A stretch of 64,000 nt of DNA, taken from the NCBI RefSeq assembly GCF_011365745.1, contig NZ_JAAOBY010000002.1:124001-188000 (forward strand). The letters run 5' to 3'. Made by a program: the position numbers and the translations under genes. Below the pieces are notes generated by a model that worked only from the letters and a program-made list of their open reading frames with translations, was not told where the DNA came from and searched no databases. Shown piece by piece: positions 46,297 through 54,486 of this stretch (position 1 is its first letter; each line of letters begins with the position of its first letter). This DNA comes from Flavobacterium turcicum (GTDB taxonomy: Bacteria; Bacteroidota; Bacteroidia; Flavobacteriales; Flavobacteriaceae).

Positions 46297-47337
46297 TTAC
46301 TTGGGTATTTGTTGACTTAAGCAGTGCAAAGTTCCAAATCCCCAAATGAAATCAGTAGCACTGATTCCTATAACTTCTCTGTCAGGAAAGCATTCTGATA
46401 AAATATTCAATGCAATTCGGTCATTACTGTCATTAAATGTAGGTACCAAAACGCAGTTGTTCAAAATTAAAAAATTTGCATAACTAGCGGGTAATTGCAG
46501 TCCGTCAAAAAGTACTTTTTTAGGCATTGGCAAAGCTACAATTACTGGCGATTTACCATTTTCTAGTTTTGCATTTTGCAAGCGCTTTAAATTGTCTTGT
46601 AGGGCATGGTAATTTTTATCTTCTGGATTTGTCTCTACAATAGTCACAATGGTATCTTCGTTGACAAAGCGGCACAAATCATCAATATGGCCGTGCGTAT
46701 CATCTCCTACGATTCCGTCTCCAAGCCAAATGACATTGGTCACTCCCAAATATTCTTTAAACACGGCTTCGTAATCTTCTTTTGTGAAACCAGCATTTCG
46801 CACTTGAATATCTGGATGCAATAAACATTCTTCAGAAGTTAACAAAGTACCTCGACCGTTTACATCAATCGCACCGCCTTCTACAATGACAGGTTTTCCT
46901 TTGTATACCACTTGCGTTAGCGGTAAGCCAAGATGAGTGGCTACTTTTTCAGGAACCAATTTATCTAGCTGTATGTTTTTGTATTTGGCCCAACCGTTGA
47001 AATTAAAGTTTAAAGCTTCTCTTGCAGAACCATTATATACGATAATTGGTCCTGAGTCACGCATCCAACTGCGATTGGTTTTGTATAGAATATAGGATAC
47101 CGAGTCGGCTGAAACATGCGCCATTTCTAGTATTGATGTTACTTTTTCTTGTTGGTTCTCATCGGCTACAACCAAATAAACGGTTTCAAAAGCGGCTACT
47201 TTTTTAATAAATTCAACAAATGCCCACTGAACGGCTTCGTATTTTCCAGGCCAATCTTTTCCGTTGTGTGGAAAACAAAGTAACATTCCTTGTTGTTTTT
47301 CCCACTCTGCAGGAAATCGTCTTGTATTTGTAGTCAT
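46297..47337 (-). CDS. agmatine deiminase
   Basis: Converts agmatine to N-carbamoylputrescine and ammonia (AguA type). 346 residues from ATG at 47335-47337 (MTTNTRRFPAEWEKQQGMLLCFPHNGKDWPG). Catalytic features: TNRSWMRDSGPI, GGAIDVNGRGTLLTSEECLL, DDTHGHIDDLCRF and the nucleophile Cys339 in GTLHCLSQQ. The enzyme for the next step is at 49118-50005, same strand, separated by one oppositely oriented gene. A TATATTTG -7 box lies at 47363-47370. Confidence 0.95.
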   Translation of the reverse strand: MTTNTRRFPAEWEKQQGMLLCFPHNGKDWPGKYEAVQWAFVEFIKKVAAFETVYLVVADENQQEKVTSILEMAHVSADSVSYILYKTNRSWMRDSGPIIVYNGSAREALNFNFNGWAKYKNIQLDKLVPEKVATHLGLPLTQVVYKGKPVIVEGGAIDVNGRGTLLTSEECLLHPDIQVRNAGFTKEDYEAVFKEYLGVTNVIWLGDGIVGDDTHGHIDDLCRFVNEDTIVTIVETNPEDKNYHALQDNLKRLQNAKLENGKSPVIVALPMPKKVLFDGLQLPASYANFLILNNCVLVPTFNDSNDRIALNILSECFPDREVIGISATDFIWGFGTLHCLSQQIPK

Positions 47338-47362
47338 AAAGAAGTTATTATTTGAAAGATTG

Positions 47363-47370
47363 CAAATATA
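47363..47370 (-). promoter_or_regulatory. probable -7 box for agmatine deiminase
   Basis: Minus-strand TATATTTG, exact, 26 bp before the start codon; no TTG at the expected -33 distance. Confidence 0.45.
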
Positions 47371-47489
47371 AACATTCAACTTCATTCTCGAAAACTATGT
47401 ATTGACTGATTTTATATTTGAAATGAACCTTGATTGTTTTGGTAATAATTATATAATGTTGTGTTAATTTCAAAAATACAGTTGCGTGT

Positions 47490-47497
47490 TAGTTTTG
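47490..47497 (+). promoter_or_regulatory. probable -7 box for the propeller lipoprotein
   Basis: TAGTTTTG, exact, 24 bp before the ATG at 47521; -33 position reads TTT instead of TTG. Confidence 0.45.
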
Positions 47498-47520
47498 GCA
47501 AAAACAAAAAACACACAATT

Positions 47521-49041
47521 ATGAAAAAACAATTTATGATGTTCTTGGTTGCCGGTGCCGTATTGGTAGGTTGCGAGAAAGATTCGAATGCAAATCAAGA
47601 ACCCGAGTTAATCGTTAATGAAAATGCTGCAAGTTTTAAAGAAATTGGTTCGCTTGCCATAGGAGGAACGGGTGCTGCTGAAATTAGTGCCTATGATGAA
47701 GTTGGTAAAAAATTATTTACAGTAAATAACAGCAACACCAATCAAATTGATGTAATTGATTTATCAGATCCTACTAGTCCTAAAAAATTAGCTGTGATTG
47801 ATTTATCTGTTTATAATGGAGCATCAAATAGTGTGGCTGTTTATGATGGCAAATTAGCGGTTGCATTAGAATCTACTGTTAACAAACAAGCAAATGGAAA
47901 AGTAGTTGTTTTTAAAACGACTGATTATAGCTTGATTAAAGAAATAACTGTGGGTGCATTACCTGATATGTTAACCTTTTCGCCTGACGGGAAATTTATT
48001 ATGACAGCCAATGAAGGAGAGCCAAATGCAGACTATTCAGTAGATCCTGATGGAACTATTTCGATTATTGATGTAAATAATAACTATGCTGTTACTACTT
48101 TGAATTTTTCGGGATTCGAAAATCAATTAACAGCTTTGAAAGCAAAAGGATTTCGAATTTCTAAAAAAGCAAAATCTTTTGCAGCAGATATTGAGCCTGA
48201 ATATATTACTATCTCTGAAGATTCTAAAACGGCTTGGATCACTTTACAAGAAAACAATGGAGTAGCTAAAGTCGATTTGACTAACAAAACCATAACGGCT
48301 CTTTTTGGATTAGGTTATAAAGATTTCAACAGCGTTGAAAATGGTATTGACGTTAGTGATAGAGACAATGCAATTGCCTTCACTCCATGGAAATTAAAAG
48401 GATTGTTCATGCCAGATGCAATTGCCAGTTATATGGTAAACGGAACTACTTATTTTGTAACAGCAAATGAGGGAGACGCTAGAGAATATGGTGCCTATAG
48501 TGATGTTGCACGATTGAAACCCTTGTCATTAGATCCAACTGCTTTTCCTGATGCAGTAACTTTAAAAACCGATCCTAAAATGGGACGTTTGAATTTAGTT
48601 GCTACCGAAGGTGATACTGAAGATGACGGTGATTTGGATGAATTAATTAGTTTTGGAGCGCGTTCTTTTACCATCTGGAACGGAAATACAGGCGCTTTGG
48701 TTTTTGATAGCAAAAATGATTTAGATAAACGTTCTCAAGATTTTGGAACCTATGACGATGCACGTAGTGATGATAAAGGTTCAGAACCAGAAGCTGTTGT
48801 AGTGGCAAAAATGGGGAATAAAAATATTTTATTTGTTGGCTTAGAACGAACAGATACTGTAATGGTTTATGACATTACTAACCCAGCACTTCCACAATAT
48901 TTGCAAAGTTTTAAAACTGGCGATGCACCTGAAGGATTACTTTTTATACCACCATCAAAAAGTCCTACTAAAAGAAGTTTACTCGTTGTAAGTAGCGAAG
49001 GAGATGGAGTAGTGAAATTTTTCCAACCGGATTTGAATTAA
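47521..49041 (+). CDS. choice-of-anchor I family beta-propeller lipoprotein
   Basis: 506 residues from the ATG at 47521: lipoprotein signal MKKQFMMFLVAGAVLVGC (Cys18). Mature part is a seven-bladed-type propeller: LFTVNNSNTNQIDVIDLSDPTSPKKL, MLTFSPDGKFIMTANEGEPNADYSVDPDGTISIID, EYITISEDSKTAWITLQENNGVAKVDL, YFVTANEGDAREYG and SDDKGSEPEAVVVAKMGNKNILFVGLERTDTVMVYDI. This matches choice-of-anchor I proteins, which are related to alkaline-phosphatase-like propellers; activity here is unproven. Sits between the two agmatine-pathway genes on the opposite strand. Confidence 0.9.
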   Translation: MKKQFMMFLVAGAVLVGCEKDSNANQEPELIVNENAASFKEIGSLAIGGTGAAEISAYDEVGKKLFTVNNSNTNQIDVIDLSDPTSPKKLAVIDLSVYNGASNSVAVYDGKLAVALESTVNKQANGKVVVFKTTDYSLIKEITVGALPDMLTFSPDGKFIMTANEGEPNADYSVDPDGTISIIDVNNNYAVTTLNFSGFENQLTALKAKGFRISKKAKSFAADIEPEYITISEDSKTAWITLQENNGVAKVDLTNKTITALFGLGYKDFNSVENGIDVSDRDNAIAFTPWKLKGLFMPDAIASYMVNGTTYFVTANEGDAREYGAYSDVARLKPLSLDPTAFPDAVTLKTDPKMGRLNLVATEGDTEDDGDLDELISFGARSFTIWNGNTGALVFDSKNDLDKRSQDFGTYDDARSDDKGSEPEAVVVAKMGNKNILFVGLERTDTVMVYDITNPALPQYLQSFKTGDAPEGLLFIPPSKSPTKRSLLVVSSEGDGVVKFFQPDLN

Positions 49042-49059
49042 ATAGAGTCATTATTTAAA

Positions 49060-49105
49060 ACAAACAAGCCTGCTGATTTTGAAATTAGCAGGCTTGTCTT
49101 GTTTT
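49060..49105. terminator. bidirectional intrinsic terminator
   Basis: 11-bp stem ACAAGCCTGCT/AGCAGGCTTGT (49064-49074 and 49087-49097) with T-rich right flank; lies between the convergent propeller and amidohydrolase genes. Confidence 0.82.
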
Positions 49106-49117
49106 TACGATATAAAT

Positions 49118-50005
49118 TTAGTCGATGGCTCTTTTTGTGATATCACCAAAAGCATCAATACGTCGGTCTCTAAAAAATGGCCAGTTTTGACGCACATTTT
49201 CTTGTAAGTCAAGATCAACTTCGGCAATTAATATTTCTTCTTGATCGTGTGAGGCTTGTGCTAAAATTTCTCCTTGAGGTCCGGCAATAAAAGAAGATCC
49301 CCAGAATTGAATTCCAGCTGTGTCAGGTAAATATTGCTCTAAACCAATACGGTTAGCTGCTGCTACGTACACACCATTTGCTACTGCGTGCCCTTTCATT
49401 ACGGTCATCCAAGCATTGTGTTGGTTTTCACCATATTGCTCTTTTTCTTGCGGGTGCCATCCAATTGCGGTAGGATAAAACAATACTTCAGCACCTTTCA
49501 AAGCAGTCAAACGAGCTGCTTCAGGATACCATTGATCCCAACAAATTAAAGTTCCAATATTTCCTTTTTTGGTTGGATTGTTTTTAAATCCTAAATCACC
49601 TGGTGTGAAATAAAATTTTTCGTAAAAAGCAGGATCGTCTGGAATATGCATTTTGCGGTACAATCCAGCTTCTGTCCCGTCAGTATCAATAATGTAGGCA
49701 CTGTTATGATAAATACCCGCCATTCTTTTTTCAAAAAAAGGAACAATAATAACCACTCCTAGTTCTTTTGCTAAAGCACTAAAAGCAGTAAAAGAAGTGC
49801 TGTACAAAGGCTCTGCAATCGAAAAATTTTCAACATCTTCGCTTTGGCAAAAGTAATGACTGCTGTATAACTCAGGCAAAGAGATAACTTCAGCCCCTTG
49901 TTGTGCGGCATCGCGAACCCAACTGATGCATTTCTTCAAGTTGTTTTCGGCAACATCATTCAAATTCAACTGAATAACCGCTATTTTGTATTTTTTATTT
50001 GACAT
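49118..50005 (-). CDS. N-carbamoylputrescine amidohydrolase
   Basis: Nitrilase-superfamily enzyme (AguB type) that turns N-carbamoylputrescine into putrescine, CO2 and ammonia. 295 residues with catalytic triad Glu45 (LPELYSS), Lys118 (YRKMHIPDDPAFYEKFYFTPGD) and Cys155 (GTLICWDQWYPEAARL). The long IPDDP...FTPGD segment and WHPQEK are typical of AguB rather than other amidases. Works after agmatine deiminase (46297-47337); together they give the agmatine route to putrescine. Confidence 0.95.
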   Translation of the reverse strand: MSNKKYKIAVIQLNLNDVAENNLKKCISWVRDAAQQGAEVISLPELYSSHYFCQSEDVENFSIAEPLYSTSFTAFSALAKELGVVIIVPFFEKRMAGIYHNSAYIIDTDGTEAGLYRKMHIPDDPAFYEKFYFTPGDLGFKNNPTKKGNIGTLICWDQWYPEAARLTALKGAEVLFYPTAIGWHPQEKEQYGENQHNAWMTVMKGHAVANGVYVAAANRIGLEQYLPDTAGIQFWGSSFIAGPQGEILAQASHDQEEILIAEVDLDLQENVRQNWPFFRDRRIDAFGDITKRAID

Positions 50006-50024
50006 GCTTTCTAATTTTAGACTG

Positions 50025-50032
50025 CAAAAATA
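50025..50032 (-). promoter_or_regulatory. probable -7 box for the amidohydrolase gene
   Basis: Minus-strand TATTTTTG, exact, 20 bp before the ATG at 50005; no clear -33 partner. Confidence 0.45.
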
Positions 50033-50139
50033 GTGAATTTTAGAAAGAGTAAAAAATAGGGTATTAGCGAATTTGTTTTTAGAAAGCCTCGCTTTTTCAT
50101 AGCAACCCTTTTTTTGGCAATTTTATTAGCACAATACCA

Positions 50140-52845
50140 CTAGATTTTGATCAATTTCCCGGTTTGAGTCTCGCCTTTAGCGGTAATAAGCTTATAAATA
50201 TATACGCCAGATGTGAAATTAATAAGCGTGATTTCCGAGGATTTTGAACTAATTGGATTGGTTTGCATTAATTGTCCGCTACTATTAAAAAGTTGTAATT
50301 CGCCAGTGCCTTCGGATTTAGCTTCAATTAAAAGTTTGTTGTCTTTTTGGACCAAGGTTGGAGTAACCAAAAATAACTGTTCAAAGTAATAATTAGTCTC
50401 GAATACGGATGAGTCGAATACAGTTCCATCAATTAAAGTTAATCTTATAAAGTAGCGATTAATACCAATTTCGGGATTGTCATCTGTTACGGTAATTGTT
50501 TTTGAATTGATGTTTAAGATTGTATTTATTGAAGTTTCTTGATTATTTTTTGTTTTAAGTATTTCTATTTTTTTTATCTGAAAAAGACTAAAAAGACTAG
50601 CGCTTATTTTAATTTGATTTTCTGATTCAATTTCAGCTAGAGTCGACTCAAAATAACAATCTGTATTTGGTCTTGTTACTACAGTTGATTCACTTTTGAT
50701 GCCTTCAATTCCTTTAAAAACGGGTGCTACCGTATAATTTGTGGCATCGGTAAAGGTGTAAGTATTAGTTGTTATTTGCTCTTTAAATTGTAAGCTGCTG
50801 TTGCGTAATGTATAAATATTGAAAGCGGTCACAGCTGGTGGAGTAGACCAAGTAATCTCGGTAATTCCATTACAAACCAATGTTGTGGTAACATTTAAGT
50901 CGTACGATAAAATAAAGGAATCACTCAGATATTCTCGTTCGTTAATCTTCATTTTTAGTTTAGCTTGCTCAAAAAGAGGTTGAGCTGGTGCGTACAAATA
51001 GCGTTGATTTTGTATGTCGATATTATTTTGAATCGGTGTCCATGATAATCCGTCATCGAAGCTAATGGACAATGTTCCGTTTGTATTTGTTTGATTGGTT
51101 TTCCATTTAAAAGGAGAAGGATTTTTTCCATCAAATGGGAAATTATCATTGCGTTTTGGATACAACCATTCAAAGGTATCGGCTGATTCATAATCATAAA
51201 CAATACTGTAATTTTGAAAATCATTTTGTAAAAGCTGACTTTTTACTGTTAAAGTATAAGTTTGCTCCTGAGGATTTGCTAATTCAATTTGTTCGATTGT
51301 ATTGAGATGGTCCGGCGCCTTAGTTGCAGGAGCTGCTGGATTTGCTGCATTAAGTACCCAAGGTAATTCATTTTCTGTAGTTGAATTTAAAGATAAATCG
51401 AGGTCATTTACCAAACAAAAGGTACTATTGGCAGGCGCTTCGGGATCAGTCCAAACTAATGATATTTTTAGATTTTTTGCGGAGGCAGGCAATTCTATTT
51501 GATGGGTGTTAGTTTGCATGGATCCAATTTTCCCCAAGATAATCCGATTTTCATTTATAGTATTCAAACATTTTGTAGCATTTATATTCCCGAAACCGTA
51601 GGTAAAATCAGGACCTTTATTACCTAAATCTTTAGCACTGTTTATTAAAATGGCTTTGGCAGTATCATTACGTAGCGGCAGTTTGTTTTTTGCAGTATGC
51701 AGTTCGTTCATCAATGCGATAACTCCAGTAGTAATGGCTGCGCTATTTGATGTACCTTCTGTACTGTAGGCTACTATTTCGGGTTTAATTCGACCATCAT
51801 TAGCAGGTCCTTTTGACGAAAAAGGCATTATTTGTTCATTAGTATCTACACAACCAACTACAATACTATTTTTAGAGTTTTTGAAGTTACCTGTAATGGT
51901 TTTGTAGCCCTCAGTTCCTCTGTTTCCTGCCGAAAATACATGGTTTAAGCTGGTGTTTTCAAATGAATTTTTGTCGTAAGCGTTTGCTAGTAGACCATAA
52001 AAATTTTCGATAGTTGTTCCATACGAATGATTTTGGACGGTTACACCTTGTAAGGAATTAATTGGATCAGGAAAAAGAGAATTAAAATTGGAGGATTGTA
52101 ATTTAGCCTTTGGCGCGACACCTTTGCCTAATGCTGAGCTGTTGCCTAATCCAGCAGCTATAGTTGCCATAGCAGTTGCATGAGCACCTACTTGTGCTGA
52201 CTCTGAGCTGGAGGTAATGTATTTTCCGAGAAGGTCAATATCGGCGGTATCAAACAAATCATCTTTAATGGAAATAATTTGAGTGGCGCCATCAACGAGT
52301 GGAAATTTTTCTGAAAGCCCGTTTATTTGATTTACGGTTAAATTTTGATCTCTAATTTTAGATTCAAGGGTGGGAGTAAAGGATTCTGTTGTAATAGATA
52401 ATACAAAAGGTAATGGTAAAATATGCTCTTGTATTGTTTGTAAATCTGTGCGTAACATGATCATATCACCAACAATTTTGTGTGCTATTTGCAACTTGTT
52501 TAATGTGGCTTGAAGTAAGTTGGTATTAGATGTTGAGAGATTGAAATTGTTTTTTCTATTTTTTTTAAGGGTTTGTTCCGGGAGTTTCCAATCGTTGTTA
52601 ACCCGATAAATTTGTTCCTTAAATTTTTCCGATGGTTCGTTCGAAACAGGAATAATACAAAATTGCGAGTCTAATTGCTTTATTATTTTATACTTGTTAG
52701 TCAATGCATTAGAAACAGTAGTTAGAAAATAGGTTGAAGGTTTCTTTTGGTCTGTTGTAGTAAGCAAATGTTTCCATCGATCTGTTTTTTGCGAAAAAGA
52801 TATCAAAGGAATAAAGAGTAGTGCTATAATGATTTTGAAATTCAT
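50140..52845 (-). CDS. S8 subtilisin-like peptidase with T9SS sorting domain
   Basis: 901 residues from ATG at 52843-52845 (signal peptide MNFKIIIALLFIPLISFSQ). After a propeptide-like region, the S8 domain has a probable catalytic Asp195 in ISIKDDLFD, His222 in GAHATAMATIAAG, oxyanion Asn308 in FSAGNRG and Ser366 in GTSNSAA. The Asp motif lacks the usual D[ST]G, as in other Bacteroidota members. Beta domains follow, and the last 80 residues form a type A T9SS sorting domain (SSGQLMQT, INFTSGVYIYKLITAKGETQTGKLIKI). Secreted through the outer membrane and released or surface-bound; substrate unknown. Confidence 0.93.
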   Translation of the reverse strand: MNFKIIIALLFIPLISFSQKTDRWKHLLTTTDQKKPSTYFLTTVSNALTNKYKIIKQLDSQFCIIPVSNEPSEKFKEQIYRVNNDWKLPEQTLKKNRKNNFNLSTSNTNLLQATLNKLQIAHKIVGDMIMLRTDLQTIQEHILPLPFVLSITTESFTPTLESKIRDQNLTVNQINGLSEKFPLVDGATQIISIKDDLFDTADIDLLGKYITSSSESAQVGAHATAMATIAAGLGNSSALGKGVAPKAKLQSSNFNSLFPDPINSLQGVTVQNHSYGTTIENFYGLLANAYDKNSFENTSLNHVFSAGNRGTEGYKTITGNFKNSKNSIVVGCVDTNEQIMPFSSKGPANDGRIKPEIVAYSTEGTSNSAAITTGVIALMNELHTAKNKLPLRNDTAKAILINSAKDLGNKGPDFTYGFGNINATKCLNTINENRIILGKIGSMQTNTHQIELPASAKNLKISLVWTDPEAPANSTFCLVNDLDLSLNSTTENELPWVLNAANPAAPATKAPDHLNTIEQIELANPQEQTYTLTVKSQLLQNDFQNYSIVYDYESADTFEWLYPKRNDNFPFDGKNPSPFKWKTNQTNTNGTLSISFDDGLSWTPIQNNIDIQNQRYLYAPAQPLFEQAKLKMKINEREYLSDSFILSYDLNVTTTLVCNGITEITWSTPPAVTAFNIYTLRNSSLQFKEQITTNTYTFTDATNYTVAPVFKGIEGIKSESTVVTRPNTDCYFESTLAEIESENQIKISASLFSLFQIKKIEILKTKNNQETSINTILNINSKTITVTDDNPEIGINRYFIRLTLIDGTVFDSSVFETNYYFEQLFLVTPTLVQKDNKLLIEAKSEGTGELQLFNSSGQLMQTNPISSKSSEITLINFTSGVYIYKLITAKGETQTGKLIKI

Positions 52846-53387
52846 GTAATAAAGTATTTTGAATGCTATTTTTAGTTGGATTAAAATATATTGCACTTTT
52901 TTATTTTCTGATAATTTATTTGTAAGAATTTGTTATTTCGGACCATTTTGAAACTATTATATAAGTCTTTTTTTGATTTTAACAACTTACAAAAATTATG
53001 TTAAAATATATAAAATTATTCCTCTTAGTACTTATTTTTTTAACTAAATTGATTTTTTACTTTTTTTCAAATATAAAAAATAATTTCTAATTTTTCTTTT
53101 CATTTCATTAGTAAAAAATAATTGAATGTTATTTTATTACTCAATTTTAGATGATATTGTTTTTATTTAACAATAAAATTATCGTATTGACAAACGGCCT
53201 TTTGTTTTTAATTTGTTCTTGATTGTCTTTTTTTAAAACATTTGTTACAAATATAACTTTTTTAGTTAAATTTGTTATTTTAATAAAAATATGATTTTCG
53301 TACAAATTTAATTGTCTATTTTCGGCTTTTTGATTTTGCAAAGTGCTTCAAAAAAAACAATTAACTTTTCTTAAAATTAACCAAACG
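52846..53387. other. 542-bp AT-rich gap between divergent protease genes
   Basis: No credible gene. The stretch is visibly richer in A and T than its surroundings, with long T and A runs. It holds divergent -7 boxes: TAAATTTG on plus (53267-53274), and TATATTTG on minus at 53068-53075 and 53248-53255. A 64-codon minus frame (53147-53341) is only an open stretch of low complexity. Most likely a promoter-bearing regulatory spacer. Confidence 0.6.
53242..53274 (+). promoter_or_regulatory. promoter candidate for the M57 peptidase
   Basis: -33 TTG (53242-53244), 22-bp spacer, -7 TAAATTTG (53267-53274). A nearer but imperfect alternative is TATTTTCG at 53317-53324. Confidence 0.4.
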
Positions 53388-54218
53388 ATGAAAAAAATTA
53401 AAAGAATTTTAATGTTGTCTTGTGCAGTTTTGGCTTTTGTAGCTTGTACTAAAGATGACGAAACTACTGCTGTAAAAGCAGATGCAACTAAGGTAACACC
53501 AGAGATCTTAGCTAAACTTAGTTCGCTTTCATTCAACAATAAAGATGTGAAAGTTGTAAAGCATGTAAACCAAAATGGTGTTACAGAAGATGCGTTTTTA
53601 ATAGAAGGTGATATCATTATGACCAAAGCGCAAATTAATAGTATGGATTTGCATGGTGGTATTACCACAGAACAATACAGAACCAATAACCTTGTGTCTG
53701 GACCAAGAACAATTCGTGTTGTTGGTTTATCAGGAACTGGTGCATCGGCGCTTAGTGCAAACATGCGTTCTGGATTACAAGCGGCAATTAACCGCTACAA
53801 TAACTTGAACCTGACTTTAAAATTCTCTTTAACTTTCAGTTCTAGTACTACCGGTGCAAACATTGTAGTACGTAGAGCTGCAGGTGGTGCAGGAGGAGTA
53901 GCAGGATTCCCATCAGGAGGAAACCCATTCAATACAGTGACTTTGTACTCTGGTATGGATACGTATTCAGTTGGTGTAAACTCGCATGTAGCTGCTCACG
54001 AAATCGGACATTGTATTGGTTTGCGTCACACAGATTGGTTTAGCCGTCAAAGTTGTGGAGAAAACACTAATGAGGGGACTTCAGGCGTAGGTGCTGTGCT
54101 TATTCCGGGAACTCCGTCAGGATATGATCCTACTTCATACATGAGAGCTTGTTTTAGTTCAAGTGACACAGGTGTATTTAATACTAACGATGTTACTGCT
54201 TTAAATTATTTATACTAG
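53388..54218 (+). CDS. M57-type metallopeptidase lipoprotein (HEIGH)
   Basis: 276 residues from the ATG at 53388: lipoprotein signal ending LAFVAC (Cys20). The C-terminal half has a metzincin-type zinc site HEIGHCIGLRH (204-214), then a Cys-containing segment (SRQSCGENTNEG) and SYMRACFSSSDTGVFNTNDVTALNYLY. Fits the 'dual-action HEIGH metallopeptidase' (M57) family of Bacteroidota. Probably displayed on a membrane; substrate unknown. Divergent from the S8 peptidase across the AT-rich gap. Confidence 0.92.
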   Translation: MKKIKRILMLSCAVLAFVACTKDDETTAVKADATKVTPEILAKLSSLSFNNKDVKVVKHVNQNGVTEDAFLIEGDIIMTKAQINSMDLHGGITTEQYRTNNLVSGPRTIRVVGLSGTGASALSANMRSGLQAAINRYNNLNLTLKFSLTFSSSTTGANIVVRRAAGGAGGVAGFPSGGNPFNTVTLYSGMDTYSVGVNSHVAAHEIGHCIGLRHTDWFSRQSCGENTNEGTSGVGAVLIPGTPSGYDPTSYMRACFSSSDTGVFNTNDVTALNYLY

Positions 54219-54248
54219 ATAATTCTTCGAAGCACTTTGCAATAATTA

Positions 54249-54285
54249 AAAAAGGCTGTTTCTCTCACGGGAAATAGCCTTTTTT
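54249..54285 (+). terminator. intrinsic terminator of the M57 gene
   Basis: 11-bp stem (54254-54264 and 54269-54279, with G-T pairs) GGCTGTTTCTC/GGGAAATAGCC, loop TCAC, followed by T6. Confidence 0.85.
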
Positions 54286-54431
54286 ATTTTGAATATAATT
54301 CTTTGTAACAGTTTGTTTAATTTGATAAATAGGTATTGGGATGTGATTTGGAACAAGGCTAATTCATTCTTCCTGTTTAAGAAGTCTAAAACATGTTTCG
54401 TATTTATTTTTGTAAATAACTAGTATTACTA

Positions 54432-54461
54432 TTGCCCAGTTAATTAATTATGATATTTTTG
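54432..54461 (+). promoter_or_regulatory. promoter of the adhesin-SprF operon
   Basis: -33 TTG (54432-54434), 19-bp spacer, -7 TATTTTTG (54454-54461), exact. Leader about 21 nt before the ATG at 54487. Confidence 0.72.
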
Positions 54462-54486
54462 TGAGAAAATTATATATTTTGTTTTC

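Noticed and set aside
53147-53341. 64-codon minus-strand open frame in the AT-rich gap
   Set aside because: Asn/Lys/Ile-rich, as expected of AT-rich noncoding DNA; no signal or domain.
52846-53387. Horizontal-transfer boundary
   Set aside because: AT-rich, but both flanking genes are ordinary Bacteroidota families and no integrase, tRNA or flanking repeat is present.
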